DNA of 64,000 bases from NCBI GenBank assembly GCA_030248215.1, contig JASANG010001467.1, forward strand, positions 186,001-250,000, read 5' to 3'. This document shows, piece after piece, positions 47,883 through 58,700 of the stretch (position 1 is its first letter; each line of letters begins with the position of its first letter). This DNA comes from Enoplolaimus lenunculus (lineage: Eukaryota; Nematoda; Enoplea; Enoplida; Thoracostomopsidae). Made by a program: the position numbers and the translations under genes. The notes under the pieces were generated by a model. It made no database searches, had not been told where the DNA came from, and saw nothing but the letters and a program-made list of their open reading frames with translations.

Positions 47883-48838
47883 ATGGCGCTCGGGACACCA
47901 TCTGGAGGCATCAGTGATAATAGCGTACGAATGGTTGCGGAATTAGAAATAGATATGATGTCCGATATGTATAAACGGTCAGTCTATACACGTTATCTCA
48001 GAACGCTTCAACTATTAAATTTTGTGCTCATACTAATGATGTGTCTATACCAAAATTTTTGATGAGTTGATACCGATGCAGATTCTTTTTTCAATTTTTA
48101 CCGATACCTGTTCGAATTTTAATGCATAATGTTTACATTACATCTAATAAACGTGAAAACTTATACCCTAAGCATAAACAGTGTTATTTTATGAGAATAG
48201 TTCGTTTCAGTTAATTTTTCAAACGTAAATGTAATAGACAAAACACTTTCCTGATCAGACGCACCTTATATATGCCAACAATTGAAATTAATAACATTCC
48301 AACTCACTGATAAGCGCAAAAAGTGTCGGCAATTTATTGTTTATTGTAATATCGGCACATCCCTAAGCTCATACCATCAATGTGTACGTCTGTTTCGAAC
48401 TATATTCCGACCTCAAACTTTTTGGATGTCAGCAGGTTATTAAAACTTTACTTCGAATACGGCTGCTAAGTCTAAGGGGTTGCGAACAACTATCAAACTG
48501 TGTTAAAAGCCACTAATTTCATAATCTAGTTTAATAGTAATAAAAGGTATCTGTTTACCAATGCTGATATACTACGTAATTTGGTTTTATTTAAGTTACA
48601 TGTACCTTTTATCAGTCCAAGTTCACGGTTTTTCAGCCTAACTCGTGCCTGTCAATTGAAGTGTATTCCGAATACGTATCGTGAAGGAGATTTAACCAAA
48701 GGCGAAGCGGTGTGTCTGGATCGATGTGTTGCAAAATATCTTGAAATACATGAACGGCTAGGAAAAAAATTAACACAGATGTCTGTTCAAGACGAACAAA
48801 TGATGCAAAAAATGACCTCACCTGGCCCCGCTTCCTAG
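47883..48838 (+). CDS. TIMM10: Mitochondrial import chaperone Tim10
   Basis: Two exons: 47883-47977 and 48637-48838 (AAACG|GTCAGT ... TTTTTCAG|CCTAAC), phase 2, giving 98 residues, slightly longer than vertebrate Tim10 (90). The ATG has a good context (GACCATGG). The twin CX3C motif is complete: C37-x3-C41 and C58-x3-C62, 16 residues apart. The core [20 protein letters not shown] and [15 protein letters not shown] match Tim10, not Tim9, Tim8 or Tim13. Tim9-Tim10 hexamers in the intermembrane space escort hydrophobic precursors from TOM to TIM22 or SAM. The intron carries a MITE C copy (48038-48365). Confidence 0.96.
48038..48365 (+). repeat. MITE family C in the TIMM10 intron
   Basis: Begins GATGTGTCTATACCAAAATTTTT, ends GTAATATCGGCACATCCC, the inverted counterpart. 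Starts 60 nt after the exon 1 donor. Confidence 0.65.
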
Positions 48839-50845
48839 CCATAATTGACAATGTTGGTTTTGTTAGAAGTTATCATTTATTATGGTTGTTGGAAGCTTCA
48901 TCATAGCTCGGTCTTATGTTTATGTATAGCAATGGCCGTAGTATCTATTTCCAAGTAATCGTGCATTTTAAACTTGCACATGGCTATTATTTTATTTTTG
49001 CCGCAAAAATTATTTGAATTTCAATAGATTTTGACATACTGGTTTGAAGCTTAAAAACTATCACCAGCTGGTAATAGGTGTTATGGCGTGCCTGATGTCT
49101 GGATGTCGCTAGTCTATATTGCTATGTCTGATTGTCAGAGTTGCAATTGCGGCTTAACTACGTTATAATTGGTGATTGTTAAATAATGATCGTTTTGTCG
49201 TATATTTACAACAGTAGTGACAGTAGTGAGTGACCTTAGTTCATTGGTGTCCTCGCTGTAGTCATAAATAAGATTTGCCTGTATCAATTTGTGTAGTGCT
49301 ATAAATAAGCGCAAGAAGTTTAAAATACAATATGTCTGAAATTTGTAAAATAGCAAATCTCAGTTCCCGTTGTTACCATAAACTTAGGCGATATACTGCA
49401 TGTCATAGTATTTCTGTTTTATGCGCTATCTGCAATATTACTACTTAGTGGTTTTTATTGTGTACATGATTAGTAAACAACAAGTTTAGGCGTTTAGAGA
49501 CTGTTCTATTTTCGTTGGTTGCGTCGGAAATGTTAACCAATTTATAGAACTGTACCGTAACGGTAGTAGAAGAATCTTCCTAAGCCTAAGCGTAAAGATA
49601 AGCCTATACCTAAATCTAAGCCTAAGGAAAAAATTAGTCGAAAGTTTACGTTTACTATATTGCCGTCCCGCGGAAAAACGGTTCTCCGCTGATCTATACC
49701 TGGGCCGAAATGTTGAAAGTATCAAGGCATTCTGGCAACACTATAACATGACGACATTATTTTTAAGCAATGAAAGATATGACCTTTAAGGGATGTACTG
49801 CGTTGTGTGAATGTTTGTTTGACATCTTATTTGGTGATGCCAAGTAAAAAGGTTCGTCATAACCCCCTTGGTTGGCTACAGTGAATAAATAATCATTTAA
49901 ATTTGTTTGTTGCCATTTTACGCGTTTGGTACTATTATAGTTTATAGGAACACGAATATAGATTTATCAACACAGTCATGGTATGCTTAGTTTAATTCCG
50001 TTATTGTTACATTTGATTTTGTTGCGTTGTAATAAATTTTTTAGCCGTTTGGTTTGTATATACTGAGCAATGCGTTAGTTTTAATGTTAAATTCGATATA
50101 TGGTGCAGTTCCTCTTACACTGATTTCTGGTATTTCAGGCATTAATAGCCTTAAACAGCTCAGAAATTCGTTTCTGAAATAGTTACAAACATAAATATCT
50201 TATATTAAAAAATTACTTGCAATTCACGACACAAATTTCTTCCTTTCAAAAATTCATGAGTGTAAATTAGGGTATTTGGTTGAGCATTCGCTCCCCAATT
50301 TTGGAACCGCGCTTTCTGGAAATCGTTTGGCTTTTATTTCAGATATGTTTGTCATACATTTCAGAAATATTTCTCTTAATTGTTCATGGAACAGTCTTTG
50401 AATATAAGTCTGAAAATATTTTAGATTCATATTTCTGAAAAATGAGGCAAAAGTTTGGAAATCAAGACATATATCTGGAGTCATTAAGACAATTATTGTC
50501 TTAAATTTCAGACAATATTTCTTGAATATAAAAATTTATTTTGCGTGTACACTGCTGTTGCGGGTAAGCTGGCCAATTTCAACACTGTATGGTGTTTATA
50601 CTAAGACATATTAGACTTAAACTTCTGCAAAATTTGAAATTTATAAGTTTATGTTCAATCGGCAAGTACTGCAGAGTTTGTTACAAAATGGCTTCACCGG
50701 AGCCGTTGTGTTTTGGCAACACAGCCCATACATTTCAGCTCGCTAAATTCAGAATACGATATAATATCTAATATCTGCTATTCACACTGGGCAATCCACC
50801 ATATGTATCACTTATCAAGTATGCTAATGCTTGAAGTCAACTGGC
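48839..50845. other. TIMM10-METTL5 intergenic region
   Basis: Only a family M MITE (49547-49710) recognised. 50150-50530 has a purine/pyrimidine-poor AT-rich stretch with repeated TTTCAGAAAT / ATTTCTGAAA motifs. No gene seen. Confidence 0.45.
49547..49710 (+). repeat. MITE family M variant
   Basis: CCTAAGCCTAAGCGTAAAG then TATACCTAAATCTAAGCC, then CCGCGGAAAAACGGTTCTCC and a CTGGGCC end; closest to the 1936 and 7705 copies. Confidence 0.6.
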
Positions 50846-53566
50846 ATGAAGAAGAAACAGTTGCTGGAAATTTTACAGTCTGTTGAAGGCTTTGGAAAGC
50901 CAGACGTTATGCTTGAGCAGTATGTGACCAGTGCACAAGTTGCCGGTTAGTTTTTCTTGTAATATATTTCAAACACTGTTTTGCGATGCCCTTAATTCTT
51001 GCCTACGTCATCTCAACTTTTTAAGTAGATGAACGCCTTGTAACATTGGAACACGAAGTCAAAGTCCATCAAACATTTGATACTATAAGGTGCACCGCTC
51101 GTTGCCTGTTTACCAGAGTGCAACTGGTGGCCTGTCACAACCTACAACAATGAATCGACCTGCTGCGCTTTAACACTGGACTGCAATATTGGCAGTGAAT
51201 TTTTTGCATATATTAAATGTGTCGTTGAGTGGCTTGTAAATTCAGAGCGATTTTCGAGATATCAATTATTGACATTTCTAAAAAAGAAGCATAAAAACCA
51301 ATTTTTACAGCACTATATAAATAGTTATGGCGAATCTTATATCTTGATGACTGGCCAATTTTGCGTAATGTTTAGTTTCGGCAAAATTGGCTTATTTACG
51401 GCTTCGGTTTTTTCGTCAACGGTTGCATCCTGTTGTTATCGTTTTAGCTGATATGTTGTTTATTGCAAATGAGTCATATGCTGACGTGAAAAGACGGGTT
51501 GTAGCAGATCTTGGTTGCGGAACGGGCATGCTTACCGTTGGTCTCCTTGCACTAGGTGCGAGGTAAGGTATGCTATTTATGGGCAGCCTCAGTACAGAGA
51601 CGGAGATCAAATACGAAAAGAATGGCCAAAAACAGACTAGCGGATCATTCTAAATCTGATGTTAGTACTAACTAATAAGTTGCTGCGATCAGCATTTTGC
51701 ATATTTTCTGTATCGGAGCTTTAAGTTTAAACAATAATTATCGCTAATAACTTGACAAGCAACCTAGTACAGAGCTTGGATGAAATTGACAACCTATAAA
51801 ATAGCTGTTTTATTTATTGTATTTGAGACAGTTTTTAGTTTACGTCTGGTTTTCACATTATGATAATTTTTAACTGGTTGTTCTATTGCTGCGTTAATAT
51901 TTGTAAATGTTTACTTTTAAAAATGAAATTTAATTTTAGTCACGTTATGGGGTTCGACTGTGATGAGAAAGCATTGCTGGTTGCGAAAAGTAATGTTGAA
52001 GAAATATTTGACGTTACCGATGGAATGGGAAAGGTGGATTTTGTTTGCTGCGATCTGCGAAATGTTTTCGGATCTGTACGTAATCAAAAAATGAATACTT
52101 TGGAGTGGTTTCAAGGTGTAGACACGGTTGTTATGAACCCGCCATTTGGAACAAAGAGAAATGCTGGTAAGTTTGTGTCTGTGCTACACGAGAATTATGG
52201 AGAATACAAAGAATTGGAATTGGAGCGTTTTGACAGGTAAAACAAGAACAGAATTAGTCGAGTTTCTACTTATAACCTGTGTACATTGCCCAATGCTTAT
52301 CAGCCACTCAGCGGTGTTAGAAACAGTGTATATTGAGAAATCACGCTTATGTCTTTTAGAGTGAGTTTTTTGTTATTGATTTATGTCGCCGTTTGTGCCC
52401 GGTTTAGTAATACCAATCGCTACGAGGTAGCTAGGAATTTGGAAAGTGAATGAAGTTCTGTTAAAGTTTTGAAGGTAGTTTTATTTGTTACCAACGAAAA
52501 AATTTCTCAGCAACTGAGCGCAATGGGTGATTTGACCCATAACCCGCTTTTACGCCCATGTTACATATTTATAAGTCATTGTGGTGAAATGTGCTGAAAA
52601 GTGATTTTGACGTTCTTTTTAATGACTTATGGGTATTTAGTTGTTTATATTTGGTTGTACAGATTTAGATTCATTTCGCAAGCAAACTTGATATAACATC
52701 TATATGCTTTGTTTTTAACTTCAAGGATGTCAGTATCAGAAATGAAATATATAAGCGCCATTTACATTTGCGATGCAGCTGCAAGTTTATGAAAGCGTTT
52801 GCGAACAAAACTACACCTGCAATGCATGTGTAAATGCTGCTGGCTATGCACGCTGCAGCTGTGTTCTCGCAGCAAACGCTTACTTACTGGTGTAAATAGG
52901 ACTTCAGGCTTCAATTCTCATACTGTCAAGATTCCAATTGTGTGCTTAAGGGCCAGTACTGCTACGTTTAACTATTATGTAAATTCATTGTTCAAGGTGT
53001 CGATACAGATTTTTTAACGATCGCAATACAACTTGCTACAAACAGTGTATATTCTCTTCATAAAAGCTCAACTAGACAGGTACAGTGTAGCATAAAATTA
53101 GTGGCCCGTGTTGATTACGGGAGCCATCTCAGTAAGCTTTAACCTAAGCATATAAGTCAGCGCATAATGACTATGTCTAAGCATCAAAGGTTACGATTAT
53201 ATTGGTGTAAAATATCTATGTGCTCTCTTTGTATTGCGAAGGTTCAAATAATCTATATAATTAAAGGTGGAATGCCCCGCATAAGTATTTTGGGCAATTT
53301 TTAAGTGTTACTTTCTTTAGAACATTTTTATTAGAACGCAAACGCGATTGCTCTGTGAAAAGAACATTGCATACAGATTGTTGTGCCTGACTGGTATTAA
53401 ATTATTCTTGGTGTTTTAGCATATTCTACGGAAAGCTCACGATTTGAATGTTACCGCTGAAGTTCTCGGCGAGTTCAAATTTGACCTGCCTGCAACATAC
53501 AAATTTCATCAGCGTGATTCAGTTGATATTAAAGTTGACTTCTTTAAATTTAGTCATAAAACTTAA
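50846..53566 (+). CDS. METTL5: rRNA N6-adenosine methyltransferase METTL5
   Basis: Five exons with consistent phases: 50846-50945, 51448-51562, 51940-52166, 52997-53079, 53420-53566; 223 residues (human 209). The start MKKKQLLEILQSVEGF and the LEQY that follows match the METTL5 N-terminus. SAM motif I is DLGCGTG at 54-60, followed by GFDCDEKA (76-83); the catalytic NPPF is at 138-141 within VVMNPPFGTK. Exon 4 supplies SVYSLHKSSTRQ and the last exon DLPATYKFHQRDSVDIKVDF, both family hallmarks. With TRMT112, METTL5 installs m6A on 18S rRNA (A1832 in human) and acts in nucleus and cytoplasm. The loop at 96-130 is longer than usual. The coding tail is partly duplicated just downstream (53626-53735). 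Confidence 0.96.
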
Positions 53567-53735
53567 TATGCACCAGTTAGCAAGGTGTAAAGGATAGTAA
53601 AATAACGGAAACGGAAACGGAAAGCGAGTTCAAATTTGACCTGCCTGCAACGTACAAATTTTATCAACGTGATTCAGTTTATATTAAAGTTGATTTCTTT
53701 AAATATAGTCATAAAACTTGATTTGTACCTGTTAG
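53471..53735 (+). repeat. 155-bp tandem duplication of the METTL5 coding tail plus MITE start
   Basis: GAGTTCAAATTTGACCTGCC at 53471 (inside the last METTL5 exon) recurs at 53626 with a few substitutions. Each copy runs through the TTTAAATxTAGTCATAAAACTT end of the gene into the first bases of MITE H. The first MITE piece is only about 45 bp, the second is complete. The second exon piece is not part of the METTL5 frame. Confidence 0.85.
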
Positions 53736-54088
53736 CAGGGTGTAAACAAATAGTAAAAACATGGGAAACGGAAACAGATAGTGGTCCACATAACGGAAAC
53801 GAAAAACGGATATTGCGGTAGAAAAATTTCAAAGATGTTTTATTTTTCTGCCAACGCAATAGAAACGTGCAAATGTTCACCGGACTTTCTAAAATTTTAA
53901 TGAAAAAATAGCGGATGCATGGAAATTTTTAAGATTTTGATTGAATTTCGTAATTCATTTAGAACAATCACAGCATATCTTTAATAAAAAATCGCCAGAC
54001 ATAAACGTGATTTTGAACTAACTTTGGATGCAAAATGACATAATTTCCGTTATTTCTATAACGGAAACGGATATCCGGTTACACCCTG
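53736..54088 (+). repeat. MITE family H, complete, 353 bp
   Basis: CAGGGTGTAAACAAATAG to GGATATCCGGTTACACCCTG. Mirrored at 63486-63840. Confidence 0.8.
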
Positions 54089-54334
54089 CCTGTTAGGGTG
54101 TAATTGCAGGATGTGCTAACAACTTTCCAAGAGAGAATTGTTTTTCGGTAGTGAATTTTTTGTATTTGTTTGAAAGTTGTGCTTTTAATTAAGTTTGTTA
54201 TGACTTATTGCAATTTTTGAAAGCTGCAATCTTATTGTTGAAGTTTGTCAAAAAGATGTTTAAAAATAAAAATAGAATTCTTGATGTTATTTTGTAGGTT
54301 ATTGCCAAAATTAACAGATTCGATATCTTTGTAG

Positions 54335-54512
54335 CAGAGTGCAACCACTCCATAATTTATCATGTCTTTCTACGTACTGATTTGTTTCAGGATTTTGTGA
54401 TTCTTAATGGTGCGTTTACAGCATTAAAACGATGAAATAGCGTTAAAATGAATTTTTCGGTAAAAAGTATTATTTTCCGGCTTGGGTACTTTATAATTCC
54501 GGTTGCACCCTG
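54335..54512 (+). repeat. MITE family A, short copy (178 bp)
   Basis: Left end CAGAGTGCAACCACTCCAT, right end AATTCCGGTTGCACCCTG, the latter identical to the 19344 element. Confidence 0.7.
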
Positions 54513-54803
54513 CTTTTTTGCCAAATTTTGGTTTACCACTGGTTCCAACTGCGACCAAATTGTCCTGCCCTGTTGCATACTGTTCTCCAAGCATGTAACA
54601 TTTAGTGTTTGGTGTCATAGCTAGAGTAAGTGGTTTTAAAATGAGTATCCAACTTGTAAAATTAAGCCAAGAAAAATATTTCAAAGTACTTATTCGATAT
54701 TTATAAAATTGTGAACTATTGGTGCTAACCATTTGGCAGTAAAGTTTTGGTTCATTTATAGTAATATTATTTGTCTTATCAACGGAGTGAGCGAATGGGA
54801 CAA

Positions 54804-54980
54804 TGGCCACTGTTATTTAAGGGGCGTAACAGTAGATTAAGCGTATTTCTGAGCGAAGCCTAAGCGTTGCGAAAATGTGTTCCTAAGCTTAAGCCTAAGC
54901 TAAAAACGTAATCCACAATCTAAACCTACTCTTTTATGGGCCCACCAGTAACCTGGACGCCTTTAAAGTAACATGGGCCA
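54804..54980 (+). repeat. MITE family M, complete
   Basis: TGGCCACTGTTATTTAAGGGGCG to CCTTTAAAGTAACATGGGCCA; very close to the 1210 copy, including GTAACAGTAGATTAAGCGTA. Mirrored at 62596-62772. Confidence 0.8.
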
Positions 54981-55289
54981 ATAAAATGATACACTGTATG
55001 TGAGCAGCGCAACCTTGGCCACGGTGTAGTCGGAGAGATTCTTCTTGTGGCGATAGGCGTCTGTCTGTTTCTATGTCTCATGTTATTTTTAAGGGCGTCC
55101 CGTTTGCTCGCGCATTTCTAATAACGTAGGATGAGATTTCAGACTGCTAAAGCTCAAGATTAGCACTTATTTTTAGGCTTTGTACTATGTTTATTCTAGA
55201 GTTAAAGCCCTAAATCAGGAGGCAATCGGAGGTGAAAGATACTGAGGCCGAAGGTCAACGAAACTTGCCGGATGGGGGGCGAAATTAAG

Positions 55290-55526
55290 TAGTCAAAATG
55301 ATGTTTAATTAGTTAATTTTAGCCAATATCTGCAATATATTGTTCAGTTGTTTGGTTTTACGCTTATGTTCTGCGAAATTCCGGAAATTCTTTAAACATA
55401 TATGAATTTTTTCAAAATTATGCAAAATTTTACTACCAAAATTGCCTGAACCCCCGGCAATTATTCTACGGGAGCCGGTGGCCGATTTTCTGCCGGAGCC
55501 GGAGGCAGACATCCGGTTGTACCCTG
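55290..55526 (+). repeat. MITE family G, right half clear
   Basis: GCCGGAGCCGGAGGCAGAC and ATCCGGTTGTACCCTG match 10500-10554. The left limit is approximate. Confidence 0.55.
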
Positions 55527-55715
55527 CCCTAAATGTAACAGCCGTTTTTGTTATGCAAGCACCGCACAATTTCGGGTATATTGTTCGGGTGCCACAGTGC
55601 AACAATAGGTTTGGTTTTGTTTCATTATAGACCACTGTACAGTTATATGTATTAATTTATGCTCTCTAAAACATAAATTTGATTTAATTCAAATCTGCGA
55701 AGCTGCATCACGAGA

Positions 55716-58700
55716 ATGTGCAAAGTGAAATCCGAAGCTATTTCAGAAATTTTCCGTGATATCGAGAACAATGTAAATGCCGTTTTTATGTTGCAAGAGG
55801 TAAGCTCACATGGCGAAATATATTGCTGTTAGCTCATGTGTAAGAGAGCGTATCTCCGACAGACAGTTGCCGTTCGATACAATTCAAACGTTTATTTTCA
55901 AATAAAATACTGGATCCAGAAATTCCTCTTCGTTTCCGGGAATAAAAAGTCGTTTACGCTGTTGCTCGGTCGAATGTCACCCCAAGCACTGTCTTGGGGA
56001 TATTATTTGAAATTAGTCAAATATTTGTATTCAGAGAAACAAACGTTTATATAGGTTTCGTCATGCCAGTAGACAAAAATGTCAGACGAAAAACATGAGG
56101 TTTTCGTTTACCTATTTTGAGTCTTAATTTACATGCCCTTGCTTTATTACGTTGACCTTTTAAGCAATCAGATGAGCTCTTTTTCTTACAAATTTTACCG
56201 CGTCGCCGCTGCTGTTTCTGCGTATTTTGCTTAACGCCACAACCTGTTTGATTGTTATGCAGCGCATGAACAGTTAAGTCTGCTGCTATACTTTTGCCAA
56301 GATTTTTAGCAACCTTTTACGGGCTAGCTTTGTTCTCCTAGACTTTTGCCAACCACTATCTTCAGAAGGCGACGTTGGTTTCTTGTTCTCGTCTCCCAAC
56401 TTGCGCCGCTTAAGTTTGGAACTGAGCTCTGGTGCTACAGTATCAGTAACACCACTAAGCACATGTGGAGCTAAGTACCGTGCTGCAGCAGGCACTGAAA
56501 ATCGGGCAAGCGTACCATGAACCCCACCAAGTTCGTAACCCCGTTGAAAAGCAATATGTTCCATTGCTAATGTTCCCTTTTAGAGATAAGTTTTTGCTTT
56601 TACTTGCTTTTCGAAAGTGAAGTTCTACAAACAATAACATAACCACCATTTTCAAATGGAGATAAAAGGTTGTTTTCCGTTTTTATTTAAATTTTTATGC
56701 TAGTTACAGTACTGCGATCCAATGGAACGTAGTGTAGACGTGAAAATTTTTGTTTTTTGTACATTGAGGAGAGCATTTCTTAACAAGATAATAAAGTTAA
56801 AACAGTAAAACATTTAACAGTAGCATGCGGATACTATTTATATAATTTTGATCACCTGTCTCACTGTATTTCGTTTCTTCAGCACTATTTGGACCAGATG
56901 TTGTGCGTTGACGAAGCGCATTCAGGCCATCGTCAACATCGTTCACACCAGCGCTATAGCGGTCTTCATCATCGCTCTTCGTAGCGCCGTCGCGCGAAAC
57001 TATTTTCAACCGTTTAATTATGGTTCGCCTTACGGGTTAGCTAATTTGCATACATGCCTTGTAACCTAAGTTGATGACCGCCTCGTGAAAGAACATTTCG
57101 ATCACATCAGCTTTGTTCATTTGGCACCCGTTATGGTGTGCACAACCATATCGACACACCATTGGATTTTTACTGCTGCATTCCCAGCAGTTTGCATACT
57201 TAAGCCGTTGTTTCGGTTAAAATATCTTGATCAGAAAACCGAAGTTGTTGAAAATCACTGTTAATGTTTTCATTAAAATATGAAACAACATGTTTGCTGA
57301 ACAAAGTGCAAAATGAAGTGGTTCACTGCACTTGTTTTTATACTCTTGTTGCGCCATGAAGATGTTTTTGTGAAAGTGTTTGCAACTCAGCTGTATTATA
57401 GGTATAATTTATACGTGGGTGGACAACCCCTACATCTTTGCACAATCTCATATAGTTCGTTTGTCCAGTTTTGCTCAGTAGATTTTTGAAAGCTTGCTTT
57501 CCCCGAAGAAATTCTAACCTGATCTGCCAAGTCAAAACTAAACTTAGGTTTTGTTTCAAAAGTTTCTTTCTGTTGTAATTGCTCAAACGCAATCTGCTTG
57601 AAAAGGCTTCTTGTAGAGTAACTCCGAGACTATGGTGTACGATATTGTTATAAGACGTTACCAATTGTTATAAAGCATCAATATAAGGCAATTTGTGCGT
57701 ATAAGAGCAATATTTTAAATTTTTTTCCACGCAATGTTCGAAGAAAGCGTTCCGAATAGTTTGCTTTATGCGCGCTGTTGACCCAGAAGGTTTGATTCTG
57801 TGTAATTCTGAAAAAATTTCAAATGTGTCTCTGAATACTGTACCGTAACCTGACCTCACAATTTCAGGTGCAGATCGAGAACGCTCTAAAATGGCTGAAA
57901 ATGCATCTGCAACAGTTTGCGAAAACTTATTGCGAATCAGTTCAACTAAAGTTTTCCTGCTAATAATGACAATCGTAATCAAAGTGTTCTCCTAGTTATT
58001 GTTATTACGTTTTTGCTTTACAAACAAACATTAAATCAGCATCCCATTGCTCATTTGGCCGACTAACTCTAACTTATGCAGTTTTGTGCCGGTGCCGACG
58101 GGTTTTGTGCAGCTGATGTATAAGTTGCTCCAACAACGACCTTTGGACATGGCAAATCTTAATTTGTGGTACTTGTTTCTTAGCTGTAAACCAGAATTTC
58201 TGGGAATCGGTAAACGAAGCGGGTGAGCTTGGATACTAATAAAGAGTTGACCACATTGTATAAATTTTATTCAGACTATTCATGGAAACCCCAACTGTAC
58301 AAAAAACATTTTGCATTTATCTTTTACACATTTTCTGTATCTGACTGATCAGATGCTTTTGCTGTACCTTCAAGTGATGCCTCTCTGTTTGTTTCATCAC
58401 GAAGTTTTGTAGCCCGCACGCACCTCCCTCAAAACCAATCCAAGCATATTTCGATCGGGTTACTGAAACAACAATCAACGCTTGACGACAAAATTAGACG
58501 TGGAACTAGTTATACACGAAAATATCTGGCAACAACAAAAACATGATGTGAGAATACGTTTTAGAGTTTTAATCACTTTTGAAATTGTTGGATTAATACT
58601 TACTTTCCTCGGAGACACTCTGGGTCCATCATATTAAAACATTGCCAAGGAAGTTGTCGAACGAATTTGCAAACACCAATGTTGCTTTTTCTGTATCCAA

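Larger units (their letters stand above)
53577..57635 (+). repeat. Left arm of a giant inverted repeat (about 4.06 kb)
   Basis: GTTAGCAAGGTGTAAAGGAT at 53577 is the reverse complement of the last bases of the window, and CTCCGAGACTATGGT ending at 57635 is the reverse complement of ACCATAGTCTCGGAG at 59940. Everything between is mirrored in order: MITE H, MITE A, MITE M, MITE G, the exon at 55716 and the minus-strand frames at 56286-57635. Confidence 0.95.
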
